This document shows, one piece after another, positions 24,116 to 32,053 of a stretch of DNA of 33,070 nucleotides. Within the stretch, counting starts at the first letter, position 1. Every line of letters starts with the position of its first letter. The DNA comes from Burkholderiaceae bacterium. GTDB taxonomy: Bacteria > Pseudomonadota > Gammaproteobacteria > Burkholderiales > Burkholderiaceae_D. The DNA lies in the NCBI GenBank assembly GCA_030158675.1, contig JAOASL010000037.1, positions 1-33,070 on the forward strand, written 5' to 3'. The notes under the pieces are model-generated. The model made no database searches. It was not told where the DNA came from and saw nothing but the letters and a program-made list of their open reading frames with translations. Made by a program: the position numbers and the translations under genes.

Positions 24116-25138
24116 TTATTTCGCTGCAACCGTCTTGTTGACCGTGTCGATCAGGTCCTTGCCGATGCGATCTGCCATTTTTTGCTGCACCGGCAGCAGC
24201 GCGCGGCGCCACTCGGCTTTCTCAGCATCGGTCGGCACATAGACGACGGTCTTGCCCGATTTTTTCACCGCGTCCAGCGCCGCGTCATTTTCCTGCTGCG
24301 CGATCTTGTCGCCATAGACGGTCGCCTCGCGCATGGCGCCTTCGAGCTGGGTCCGAATGTCCGCCGGCAGCTTTTCCCAGAACTTCTTGTTGACGATGAC
24401 GGCGTAGCCAATATAACCGTGGTTGGTCACGGTCAGGTGCTTCTGCACTTCGTGCATCTTTTGCGTGTACAGATTCGATGGCGGGTTTTCGGTGCCGTCG
24501 ACGACGCCGGTCTGCAGCGCCTGATACACCTCGGAGAAGGCCATCACCTGCGGATTCGCGCCGAGCGCACGCATCTGCTCGTCCAGCACCTTCGATGCCT
24601 GGATGCGCATCTTCAGTCCCTTCATGTCGGCCGGTACATGCAACGGACGATTGGCCGACATCATCTTGAAGCCGTTGTCCCAGTAGGCCAGACCGAGGAT
24701 GCCCTTGGCCTCGAGCTTCTTCAGCAGGTCGCGCCCGATCGGACCATCGGTCACGCGATCCAGCGCCTGCTTGTCCGTGAAGACGTACGGCAGGTCGAAC
24801 AATTCGAATTCCTTCACCCCCAGCGGACCGAATTTCGCCAGCGATGGCGCCAGCATCTGTACCGCGCCGAGCTGCAGCGCCTCCAGTTCTTCCTTGTCCT
24901 TGTACAGCGTGCTGTTCGGGTAAAGCTCAACCTTCACCCGGCCCTTGGTCGCCGCCTCGGCCAGTTCGCGAAATTTCTCGGCGGCCTTGCCCTTCGGCGT
25001 GTCCTTCGCGACCACGTGGCTGAACTTGATGACGATGGGCGCCTGCGCGAACGCCATCGGCGCGCACAGGGTGGCGGACAGGCAGGCAGACAACAGGACA
25101 AGCAAAAGCGAGCGGCGCGGTAGCGGGCTAGTCGACAT
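24116..25138 (-). CDS. dctP: TRAP transporter periplasmic solute-binding protein, DctP type
   Basis: Periplasmic receptor that delivers the substrate to DctQM. The 340-residue protein has a Sec signal peptide, with PRRSLLLVLLSACL and likely cleavage after AFA at 31. The carboxylate-binding Arg is R178 (GLKMRIQ), followed by the family segment GVVDGTENPP (211-220). The match is to the DctP subfamily, so a C4-dicarboxylate such as succinate or malate is the likely ligand, but substrate cannot be read from the sequence. GGAG lies 7 nt before the ATG. It is the first gene of dctP-dctQ-dctM; no DctB/DctD regulator pair is in the window. Confidence 0.94.
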   Translation of the reverse strand: MSTSPLPRRSLLLVLLSACLSATLCAPMAFAQAPIVIKFSHVVAKDTPKGKAAEKFRELAEAATKGRVKVELYPNSTLYKDKEELEALQLGAVQMLAPSLAKFGPLGVKEFELFDLPYVFTDKQALDRVTDGPIGRDLLKKLEAKGILGLAYWDNGFKMMSANRPLHVPADMKGLKMRIQASKVLDEQMRALGANPQVMAFSEVYQALQTGVVDGTENPPSNLYTQKMHEVQKHLTVTNHGYIGYAVIVNKKFWEKLPADIRTQLEGAMREATVYGDKIAQQENDAALDAVKKSGKTVVYVPTDAEKAEWRRALLPVQQKMADRIGKDLIDTVNKTVAAK

Positions 25139-25185
25139 ACGGGTCTCCGTCGGTAGGGGAAATGATTATTGTTGTCTCGGCGCGT

Positions 25186-25214
25186 ATTGTGTCGGCTCGT
25201 GGTCGCCCTGACAA
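25186..25214 (-). promoter_or_regulatory. Candidate sigma-70 promoter for dctPQM
   Basis: On the minus strand, TTGTCA (25214-25209, five of six) and CACAAT (25191-25186, four of six) are 17 bp apart. Transcription would begin near 25179, with a leader of about 40 nt. No sigma-54 element is visible, unlike the rhizobial dctA system. Confidence 0.5.
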
Positions 25215-25259
25215 CCATCACGACGACCCCAGGCGTGTCGGCTGCCGGTCAGCCCGGAT

Positions 25260-26384
25260 TCATCCGGCACCGTGGCGAGCCAGCGCCCACTGTACATGTT
25301 CACGCACCAGCGCCGACGGATGGGCGGCGCGAGCCAGCAGCGCCGCCATAATGGCCGGGTCGCCCCGCTGCGCGTCAGCCGCATTACCCAGACCGACCGC
25401 GAGATTGCGCAGCCAGCGTTCATGACCGATGCGCCGGATCGGGCTGCCTTCGAGGCGCCGCTCGAACACTTCTTCGGTCCAGGCAAACAAGTCGACCAGG
25501 CTGCCGGCATCCAGGCCATTGCGCACATCAAAATCCGGCAGCGCACTGCGCTGCGCGAACTTGTTCCACGGGCAGTGCAGCTGGCAATCGTCGCAGCCAT
25601 AGACCCGGTTGCCAATCAGGGGCCGCAGCTCGGCGGGAATACTGTCCTTCAGCTCAATAGTCAGATAAGAAATGCAGCGGCGCGCATCCAGCCGATAGGG
25701 CGCCACAATCGCCTGCGTCGGGCAGACATCCATGCAGGCGCGGCATTCGCCGCAATGTGCACTGCCCGGCGCATCGACCGGCAATGGCAGGTCGGTGTAG
25801 ATCTCGCCGAGAAAAAACATGGAGCCGGCGTCGCGACTCAGCAGCAGCGTGTGCTTGCCGCGCCAGCCGAGGCCGGCGCGCTGCGCGAGCTCGACTTCCA
25901 TCACCGGCGCGGAATCGGTGAAAGCGCGGTAAGCAAAATCGCCGATCGCCTGCTCGACCCGGCTGGCTAGTTGTTGCAGTCTTGAACGCACGACCTTGTG
26001 ATAGTCACGACCACGCGCATAGACGGATATGACCGCTGCCGACGCCTGCTGATGGCGCGCGGCTTCGCGCTCGCGCCAGTCGGCGCCGGCGCTGTGCGGC
26101 AGATAATCCATGCGCGCGCTGATGACGCGCACCGTGCCGGGCACCAACTGCGCCGGTCGCGCGCGTTTGTCGCCATGCGCTGCCATATAATCCATTTGAC
26201 CGTGAAAGCCGGCCGCGAGCCAGTCGCGCAGCTGTTGCGCGGCATTCTCCAGATCGGCGTCGGCAATGCGAATCTCGGCAAAACCGAGTTCACGTCCCCA
26301 GTCCTTGATCGACTGCGCAAGCGCGGCAAGCTGTTCGGGGGAATGCGGCACGGTGAAAGAATGGATGAAATCGTTGAGAATCAT
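25260..26384 (-). CDS. queG: Epoxyqueuosine reductase
   Basis: Last step of queuosine synthesis: reduces epoxyqueuosine to queuosine in the tRNA wobble position, using cobalamin and two [4Fe-4S] clusters. The 374-residue protein has YARGRDYHKV at 122-132 in the cobalamin-binding domain and D157 (TDSAP) at the likely catalytic position. One set of cluster cysteines is C211, C214, C217 and C221 (CGECRACMDVC). The other includes C237, C264, C267 and C271 (CDDCQLHC). HEAT-like helices end the protein. The frame is open 63 codons upstream into tsaE, but the ATG at 26384 gives MILNDFIHSF and the normal length. It is divergent from tsaE across 39 bp; the same arrangement occurs in E. coli. Confidence 0.95.
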   Translation of the reverse strand: MILNDFIHSFTVPHSPEQLAALAQSIKDWGRELGFAEIRIADADLENAAQQLRDWLAAGFHGQMDYMAAHGDKRARPAQLVPGTVRVISARMDYLPHSAGADWREREAARHQQASAAVISVYARGRDYHKVVRSRLQQLASRVEQAIGDFAYRAFTDSAPVMEVELAQRAGLGWRGKHTLLLSRDAGSMFFLGEIYTDLPLPVDAPGSAHCGECRACMDVCPTQAIVAPYRLDARRCISYLTIELKDSIPAELRPLIGNRVYGCDDCQLHCPWNKFAQRSALPDFDVRNGLDAGSLVDLFAWTEEVFERRLEGSPIRRIGHERWLRNLAVGLGNAADAQRGDPAIMAALLARAAHPSALVREHVQWALARHGAG

Positions 26385-26413
26385 TGGGCAAGCGCCGGTC
26401 GGCGCAGACAGGC

Positions 26414-26419
26414 ATTTTA
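26414..26419 (-). promoter_or_regulatory. Candidate -10 element for queG in the 39-bp queG/tsaE gap
   Basis: TAAAAT on the minus strand, five of six -10 bases, would start queG mRNA near 26407. Any -35 must lie inside tsaE, and none is strong. The same AT-rich bases (CATTTTAAG) are the only candidate -10 for tsaE on the plus strand. Confidence 0.35.
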
Positions 26420-26423
26420 AGTG

Positions 26424-26909
26424 ATGAGGCACTGGCAGGACTTCCTGAAAGATGAAGCAGGCACCCAGGCGCTCGGCATGGCGCTGGCGCGCGTGCTTGC
26501 GCCCGGACTGTCCATTCATTTGCACGGCGACCTCGGCGCCGGCAAAACCTTTCTGACGCGCGCCCTGCTGCACGCAGCCGGCTATACGGGCCGGGTCAAG
26601 AGCCCGACCTATACGCTGGTCGAGCCGTACACGATTTCACTGGCCGGGCAAATGGTGGAGCTGCTGCATTTCGACCTGTACCGAATGGGCAGTCCGGAGG
26701 AATTCATCGACGCCGGTTTTCGTGAACACTTTGGCACCGGCAAGATCTGTGTGATTGAATGGCCGGAGCAGGCCACCGGTGTGCTGCCTGCGGCCGACAT
26801 CGATATTTTCCTCAATGCAAAAGGTGAAGGCCGTGAGGTAGAATTGCGCGCACACTCCGATCTGGGCGCATCATGTCTGGAAAAACTGCACCTCAGCCCG
26901 AATCTGTGA
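26424..26909 (+). CDS. tsaE: tRNA threonylcarbamoyladenosine synthesis ATPase
   Basis: ATPase that drives the TsaB-TsaD complex through its t6A cycle. The 161-residue protein has Walker A GDLGAGKT at 35-42. The family segment SPTYTLVEPY follows, and the EWPEQA segment lies near 111. A GTG stands one codon upstream (26421), but the ATG at 26424 is the more likely start; no Shine-Dalgarno is seen before either. Its stop lies 37 bp inside amiC, in a different frame, so the two are probably coupled. The C-terminal helix region is slightly long. The order queG / tsaE-amidase-mutL-miaA matches E. coli, without nnrD. Confidence 0.95.
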   Translation: MRHWQDFLKDEAGTQALGMALARVLAPGLSIHLHGDLGAGKTFLTRALLHAAGYTGRVKSPTYTLVEPYTISLAGQMVELLHFDLYRMGSPEEFIDAGFREHFGTGKICVIEWPEQATGVLPAADIDIFLNAKGEGREVELRAHSDLGASCLEKLHLSPNL

Positions 26910-28231
26910 AGTCCGCACCGCGCCGCACTGTTCTCAAAGCCGGCGCCACTCTCCTGCTGTCACTGATTACCCCGCGCTTCGCGCAAGCCGCGCAGATCGC
27001 CGCCGTACGCGTCTGGCCGGCGGTCGACTACACGCGTGTCACCATCGAAACCGACGAGAAGCTCAAGACCAGCCATTTTGTGGTCAAAGATCCGCACCGT
27101 CTGGTGGTGGAAATTGAGGGCGTTGATCTCGATGCGAAGCTGAAAAGCCTGGTCGCGCAGATCCAGCCGAACGACCCGAATATTGCGCAGGTACGCGTCG
27201 GCCAGAACCGGCCGGGCGTGGTGCGCATGGTGCTGGATCTGAAGGGCGAGATACAGCCGCAAGTGTTTGCGCTCGACCCGGTCGGCGCCTACCGGCACCG
27301 GCTGGTGTTCGACCTGTACCCGGCGCATCCGGTCGACCCGATTGCCGAGCTGCTGCAAAAAGACCGCCTGCCGGCACCGGGCACAGCGGCGGCGGCGGCC
27401 GCATCCCCTGCCACTTCCGCTTCAGCGCCCACGACACCGGCCAGCACCACTGCTGCGCGCACTGCCAGCGAACCGCAAGGCAAGGCACCCGCCGAAGCGG
27501 GCACGGCGCCGGGCGACTTCACGCGCATGATCACGATCGCGCTGGATCCCGGCCATGGCGGCGAAGATCCGGGCGCCGTCGGTCGCGGCGGCAATTACGA
27601 GAAGGATGTGGTGCTGGCAATTGCGCGACGGCTGAAAGCGCGGCTGGAGCAACAGCCGAACGTGCGTGTGATGCTGACCCGCGACGGCGACTACTTCGTG
27701 CCGCTGCAAACGCGCGTGCAAAAAGCGCGCAAGGTGCAGGCCGATCTGTTCGTGTCGGTCCATGCAGACGCCTTCATCGAACCAACCGCGCGCGGCTCGT
27801 CGGTCTTCGCCCTGTCGGAGAAAGGCGCCAGCTCGACTGCCGCGCGCTGGCTGGCAAGCAAGGAAAACGCCGCCGACCTGATCGGCGGGATCAACATTCG
27901 CGACAAGCACCCGCAGCTGGCCAGCGTGCTGCTGGATCTGTCGACCACGGCGCAGATCAGCGACAGCCTGAAGCTGGCGCGGCATGTGCTCAACGAGATC
28001 GGCACGATCAACCGGCTGCACAAGCCGCATGTCGAGCAGGCCGGATTTGCGGTGCTGAAGGCGCCGGATATTCCGAGCATCCTGGTGGAAACCGCGTTCA
28101 TTTCGAACCCGGAAGAAGAAGCCAAGCTGACCGACGAGAAATATCAGGACCAGATGGCAGACGCGCTGACGCGCGGCATCACCCGCTACCTGAGCAAGAA
28201 CCCGACGCTGAATCGCGGCCGGGTGACCTGA
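26873..28231 (+). CDS. amiC: N-acetylmuramoyl-L-alanine amidase with AMIN domain, Tat-exported
   Basis: Periplasmic zinc amidase that splits septal peptidoglycan for daughter-cell separation, normally activated by EnvC or NlpD. The 452-residue protein has a twin-arginine signal (R17-R18 in PRRTVLKAG, then a hydrophobic stretch to 40), as in E. coli AmiA and AmiC. An AMIN septal-targeting domain lies at about 44-150 and an Ala/Thr/Pro linker at 165-212. The Amidase_3 domain is at 220-440, with zinc ligands H228 (DPGHGG), E243 and H297 (SVHADA) and catalytic E406 (VETAFIS). The ATG at 26873 overlaps the tsaE end by 37 bp. E. coli has amiB at this locus; the Tat signal fits AmiC better. An intrinsic terminator follows. 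Confidence 0.94.
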   Translation: MSGKTAPQPESVKSAPRRTVLKAGATLLLSLITPRFAQAAQIAAVRVWPAVDYTRVTIETDEKLKTSHFVVKDPHRLVVEIEGVDLDAKLKSLVAQIQPNDPNIAQVRVGQNRPGVVRMVLDLKGEIQPQVFALDPVGAYRHRLVFDLYPAHPVDPIAELLQKDRLPAPGTAAAAAASPATSASAPTTPASTTAARTASEPQGKAPAEAGTAPGDFTRMITIALDPGHGGEDPGAVGRGGNYEKDVVLAIARRLKARLEQQPNVRVMLTRDGDYFVPLQTRVQKARKVQADLFVSVHADAFIEPTARGSSVFALSEKGASSTAARWLASKENAADLIGGINIRDKHPQLASVLLDLSTTAQISDSLKLARHVLNEIGTINRLHKPHVEQAGFAVLKAPDIPSILVETAFISNPEEEAKLTDEKYQDQMADALTRGITRYLSKNPTLNRGRVT

Positions 28232-28243
28232 CGACGGTAGGCG

Positions 28244-28906
28244 TCAGGCGCCGGAACCGGCTTTTTTGGTGAACAGCCGGCGCGCCAGCCGGATCAGCGC
28301 CGCCAGCGCCACCGGACCGGCCGCAGCCGCCACGCCCACCAGCACGATCGTATTCAGGTGATCGCGGATGACCGGGATGTTGCCGAAGAAGTAGCCGGCC
28401 ATCACCAGCGCCACCACCCACAGCAGCGCGCCGCTGACATTGAACAACTGGAAGCGCCCGAAACCCATCGCCGAGATGCCGGCGACAAAAGGCGCGAACG
28501 TGCGGATCACCGGCAGCCAGCGTGCCAGCATGATGGTCTTGCCGCCGTGCGCCTCGAAAAACCCATGCGTCTTCTCCAGCGCGGAACGATCGATCCAGCG
28601 ATAGTCCCGCGTAAAGACCCGGGTGCCGATCGCGCGACCAACAAAATAATTGACCGTATTGCCCATGACCGCCGCTACGACCAGCAGCGCGATCAGCACG
28701 GGCGCGTTCATCAGGCCGTTCGCGCAGAAAGCGCCGGCGATGAACAGCAGCGAATCGCCGGGCAGGAAAGGAAAGACCACCAGCCCGGTCTCGGCGAACA
28801 CGATCGCAAACAGCACCGCGTACACCAGCGGCCCGTATAGCGCCAGCAAATTGCCGAGCGACTTGTCGACATGGAGGATCAGGTCAAGCACTTGCGAAAA
28901 ATCCAT
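28244..28906 (-). CDS. DedA-family membrane protein
   Basis: Inner-membrane protein of 220 residues in the DedA (SNARE-associated/VTT) family; some members flip undecaprenyl phosphate or other lipids and support proton-motive-force homeostasis. Landmarks are FAETGLVVFPFLPGDSLLF (37-55) and the ARWLPVIRTFAPFVAG segment with the paired arginines. About five hydrophobic segments are seen. The frame stays open for nearly 200 codons upstream, but that part is antisense to mutL; the ATG at 28906 gives MDFSQVLDLIL and the family length. It sits on the opposite strand between amiC and mutL, breaking up that conserved block. Its last codons overlap the amiC terminator. Confidence 0.93.
   Translation of the reverse strand: MDFSQVLDLILHVDKSLGNLLALYGPLVYAVLFAIVFAETGLVVFPFLPGDSLLFIAGAFCANGLMNAPVLIALLVVAAVMGNTVNYFVGRAIGTRVFTRDYRWIDRSALEKTHGFFEAHGGKTIMLARWLPVIRTFAPFVAGISAMGFGRFQLFNVSGALLWVVALVMAGYFFGNIPVIRDHLNTIVLVGVAAAAGPVALAALIRLARRLFTKKAGSGA
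28250..28267 (+). terminator. Intrinsic terminator of amiC, inside the dedA 3' end
   Basis: GCCGG-AA-CCGGC (28250-28261), best drawn as GCCG/CGGC around a GAAC loop, followed at once by six T (28262-28267). It is a compact Rho-independent terminator for the tsaE-amiC transcript, 18 bp after the amiC stop. On the other strand the same bases encode the end of the DedA protein (KKAGSG). Confidence 0.75.
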
Positions 28907-29003
28907 GATGAAAGCGGCGAGGCGGCGCGGGCGGTAGCAAAGCACTGATGATACACGCGGCTTCCGGCCATCGTCGCTGGGGAAAGCCGCAGCCTTGGCT
29001 CGG

Positions 29004-29009
29004 TATAAT
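29004..29009 (+). promoter_or_regulatory. Consensus -10 element directly before mutL
   Basis: Perfect TATAAT, six bases before the mutL ATG. If used, +1 falls on the A of the ATG (29016), giving a leaderless mRNA. The -35 region (28981-28986) is poor, and no Shine-Dalgarno precedes the ATG, which agrees with leaderless initiation. Confidence 0.5.
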
Positions 29010-29015
29010 TGCGCA

Positions 29016-30845
29016 ATGAGCACTCCCGTCAGCGGCATCCGCGCCATTCGCCAGCTTCCCGACCAATTGATCTCGCAGATTGCCGCCGGCGAGGTGATCG
29101 AGCGGCCGTCGGCCGTGGTGAAGGAACTGCTGGAAAATGCGCTCGATGCCGGCGCCACCCAGCTGAGCCTGCGGCTCGAGGCGGGCGGCGTGAAGCGCAT
29201 TGCCATTACCGACAATGGCAGCGGTATTCCACCAGAACAGATGCCGCTTGCGCTCGCGCGCCACGCGACCTCGAAGATCGCCAACCTGCACGACCTGGAA
29301 AACGTGACCACGCTCGGCTTTCGCGGTGAAGCACTGGCGTCGATCGCCTCCGTCGCGCAACTGACAATGACCTCACGCACCGCAGACGCTGCCCATGCAT
29401 GGCAGGTGACCGGGCATGATCCGCAGTCGCCCGGCCCGGCCTCCGGCGCGCAGGGCACGCTGATCGATGTGGAAGATCTGTATTTCAATACGCCGGCACG
29501 ACGTAAATTCCTGAAGTCCGAACAGACCGAATACGGTCATTGCGTCGAAGTCGTGCGCCGGATCGCGCTGGCGCGTCCCGATGTCCGCTTCACCGTCACG
29601 CACAATGGCAAGACCACCGAGCACTGGCAGGAGAGCGCACTGGCGCAACGCAGCGCGCAGATTCTCGGCGACGAGTTCGCACAGGCACGCCTGCCGCTGG
29701 AAGAGGCGGCCGGCCCGCTGCGCCTGCATGGTTTTGCCGGCTTGCCGACAGCGGCGCGCATGCGCGCCGACTCGCAGTATTTCTATGTGAACGGCCGCTT
29801 CGTGCGTGACAAGCTACTGACCCATGCAGTGCGCGCCGCCTATCAGGATGTGCTGCACGGCGACCGCTTTCCTTCGTACGTGCTGCAGCTAGACCTCGAC
29901 CCCGCGCTGGTCGATGTCAACGTGCATCCGTCGAAGATCGAAGTGCGTTTTCGCGACAGCCGCGCAGTTCATCAATTCGTCTTTCATGCGGTCAGCCGCA
30001 CGCTGGCGCGCACTTCGGCCACAGCCCAGGGCGATGTGCCGGCGCCGGCCGCCGGACTGTCGTCGACTGTGTCAGGCGCGCTACCGTGGGCCAACCTGCC
30101 GCTGCGTCAGGCATCGTTCGGCGTTGCGCAGGAACGCGCCACCTACGGCGCGATGTTCGCGGACACACTGCGCGCCGATCCGGTCGCACCGGCCGGCGGT
30201 GGTGCGCTGTCGTCACTGTTTCCACAGCAGAGCACGATGGCCGCAGCCAGCGACGACGACGATTTCCCGCTCGGCTTTGCGCTCGCGCAGCTACATGGCA
30301 TCTATGTGCTCGCCCAGAACCGTGTCGGGCTGGTACTGGTGGACATGCACGCGGCGCACGAACGCATCCTGTACGAGCAGTTCAAGCAGGCACTCGAAGC
30401 CGATGCCGTGCAGTTGCAGCCCTTGCTGATACCGGTGACCTTTCATGCCGATCCGGTCGAAGTGGGCACGGCCGAAGAACATGTGCAGACGCTGGCGGCG
30501 CTCGGCTTCGACATCGCCGCGATGTCACCGACCACGCTTGCAGTGCGCGCGATTCCGGCGCTGCTGAAGAACAGCGATGCGCAGGCACTGGCACGCGATG
30601 TGCTGCGCGACGTGCGCGAATTCGGCGGCTCACGCCTGCTGGTCGAGCGGCGCAATGAGCTCCTTGGCACGCTCGCCTGCCATACCGCGGTGCGTGCGAA
30701 CCGGCAACTGACCATCCCGGAGATGAACGCCCTGCTGCGGCAAATGGAAACCACTGAACGCTCCGATCAGTGCAACCATGGCCGGCCGACCTGGGTGCAG
30801 CTGGCACTCTCCGATCTCGACAAGCTCTTCCTGCGCGGGCAATGA
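29016..30845 (+). CDS. mutL: DNA mismatch repair protein MutL
   Basis: Links MutS mismatch recognition to strand incision. The 609-residue protein has the N-terminal GHKL ATPase with ELLENALDAGA (37-47), TDNGSGI (65-71), HATSKI (83-88) and GFRGEALASI (101-110). A variable linker spans about 340-415, and the C-terminal dimerisation domain follows. That domain carries DMHAAHERILYE at 443-454 and CNHGRPT at 586-592, which match the metal-binding motifs of nicking MutL proteins (DQHA-x2-E-x4-E and CPHGRP). This suggests incision without MutH. The ATG at 29016 is chosen over a TTG seven codons upstream because family proteins start just before IRQLPDQLISQIAAGEV. It is the first gene of mutL-bcr-miaA; its stop overlaps the next start (ATGA). 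Confidence 0.97.
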   Translation: MSTPVSGIRAIRQLPDQLISQIAAGEVIERPSAVVKELLENALDAGATQLSLRLEAGGVKRIAITDNGSGIPPEQMPLALARHATSKIANLHDLENVTTLGFRGEALASIASVAQLTMTSRTADAAHAWQVTGHDPQSPGPASGAQGTLIDVEDLYFNTPARRKFLKSEQTEYGHCVEVVRRIALARPDVRFTVTHNGKTTEHWQESALAQRSAQILGDEFAQARLPLEEAAGPLRLHGFAGLPTAARMRADSQYFYVNGRFVRDKLLTHAVRAAYQDVLHGDRFPSYVLQLDLDPALVDVNVHPSKIEVRFRDSRAVHQFVFHAVSRTLARTSATAQGDVPAPAAGLSSTVSGALPWANLPLRQASFGVAQERATYGAMFADTLRADPVAPAGGGALSSLFPQQSTMAAASDDDDFPLGFALAQLHGIYVLAQNRVGLVLVDMHAAHERILYEQFKQALEADAVQLQPLLIPVTFHADPVEVGTAEEHVQTLAALGFDIAAMSPTTLAVRAIPALLKNSDAQALARDVLRDVREFGGSRLLVERRNELLGTLACHTAVRANRQLTIPEMNALLRQMETTERSDQCNHGRPTWVQLALSDLDKLFLRGQ

Positions 30846-32053
30846 CGATGAAAATATCCCCGCTGCCGCAATTCGCACAGGCGCCGGTTTTCCTGCTGAT
30901 TACGACGATGCTGATGATGCAGCCACTGTCGACCGATCTCTATCTCGCCTCGCTGCCCAGTCTGGCCAGTGGCTTCGGCGTGCCGGTGTCAACCGTGCAG
31001 CTGACGCTGTCACTGTTCGTGGTCGGGTTCGGGAGCGCGCAGCTGGTGGTGGGGCCGCTGTCCGATCGCTACGGGCGCCGCCCCGTGCTGCTGGCTGGGC
31101 TTGCGCTGTACGTTGCCGCGAGCGCGCTGTGCGGGTTGTCGCAGACCATTGAAATGCTGATCGCTGCGCGCTTCATGCAAGCACTCGGTTGCTGCGCGGC
31201 GGTGATGATCTCGCGCGCGATCGTGCGCGACGCTTACGATGCGCGCGACAGTGCGCGGCTGATCGCGCGCGCCAGTACCTGGATTTCGCTGGCCCCCATT
31301 GTCGGCCCCATCCTCGGCTCGTATCTGCAGGTAGCGTTCGGCTGGCGTGCTGCCTTTGTGGCGCTCGGCGTGTTCTCTGCCTGCGTGATGGCGGCCTGCA
31401 TTCTGCATCTGCCGGAAACCAATGAACACAAGAACCCGCAGGCAACCCATCTGCGCGGCCTGGCCGCCAACTACCGGCTGGTGCTCGGCTCGCGCGAGTT
31501 CTGGCTGAACGTGATGCCGGGCGCCCTGTCATATGGCGGCATCTTCATGTTCATCTCCGGTTCCAGCTTCGTGCTGATCAATGTGCTGGGTGTGCCCACG
31601 CAATGGTTCGGCTACTGCTTCGGCCTCGGGGTGTCGGGCTACATGACCGGCACGCTGATCTGCCGTCGTATGCTCAAGAGCATCAGCGGCGAGCGGGCAC
31701 TGCGCATCGGTACGGCCTGCTCACTGACCGCCGGGCTGTACTTTCTCGCCGCAACCCTGTTCGGCCTGTGGCACTGGGCGGTCGTGGTGCTCGCGATGTT
31801 TCTCGCAATGGTCGCGCACGGCATCAACTTCCCGGTGTCGCAGTCGGGCGCGGTCTCGCCGTTTGCGCGCCAGGCCGGCACTGCTGCCGGACTGATGGGC
31901 GCGATCATGATGGTCTTTGCGTTCGTCGTCGGCAGCATCGTCGGCGCAACACACAACGGCACGCTGTATCCGATGGCCATTATGGCGACGGTACTCGGCG
32001 CGCTGAACTTCCTGTCGGTGCGGCTGATCGCAAAGCGCCCGCTGCCCGCATGA
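30842..32053 (+). CDS. Bcr/CflA-family MFS multidrug transporter
   Basis: Predicted inner-membrane drug/proton antiporter of 403 residues and 12 helices in the DHA1 (Bcr/CflA) family. Landmarks are [14 protein letters not shown] in helix 1, motif [17 protein letters not shown] after helix 2, the [21 protein letters not shown] segment (seen as RFMQALG and ISRAIVRD) and motif C in helix 5 ([13 protein letters not shown]). The substrate is unknown; relatives export bicyclomycin, chloramphenicol or sulfonamides. The ATG at 30842 overlaps the mutL stop as ATGA; a second ATG lies two codons later. Its stop overlaps the miaA start, so it is embedded in a repair/tRNA-modification operon. Confidence 0.93.
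   Translation: MTMKISPLPQFAQAPVFLLITTMLMMQPLSTDLYLASLPSLASGFGVPVSTVQLTLSLFVVGFGSAQLVVGPLSDRYGRRPVLLAGLALYVAASALCGLSQTIEMLIAARFMQALGCCAAVMISRAIVRDAYDARDSARLIARASTWISLAPIVGPILGSYLQVAFGWRAAFVALGVFSACVMAACILHLPETNEHKNPQATHLRGLAANYRLVLGSREFWLNVMPGALSYGGIFMFISGSSFVLINVLGVPTQWFGYCFGLGVSGYMTGTLICRRMLKSISGERALRIGTACSLTAGLYFLAATLFGLWHWAVVVLAMFLAMVAHGINFPVSQSGAVSPFARQAGTAAGLMGAIMMVFAFVVGSIVGATHNGTLYPMAIMATVLGALNFLSVRLIAKRPLPA

Noticed and set aside
24059-25123. Plus-strand reading frame of 354 codons opposite dctP
   Set aside because: Antisense to a complete dctP with signal peptide and binding Arg; the product has no recognisable motif and is rich in Arg and His.
26186-26191. Perfect TATAAT inside queG as a tsaE promoter
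   Set aside because: It is in the coding sequence, with no -35 at 16-18 bp, and about 230 bp from tsaE. It cannot be excluded but is not supported.
28907-29488. Upstream extension of the DedA reading frame across the mutL start
   Set aside because: The extra residues are antisense to the conserved MutL ATPase domain and do not resemble DedA; the ATG at 28906 gives the family length.
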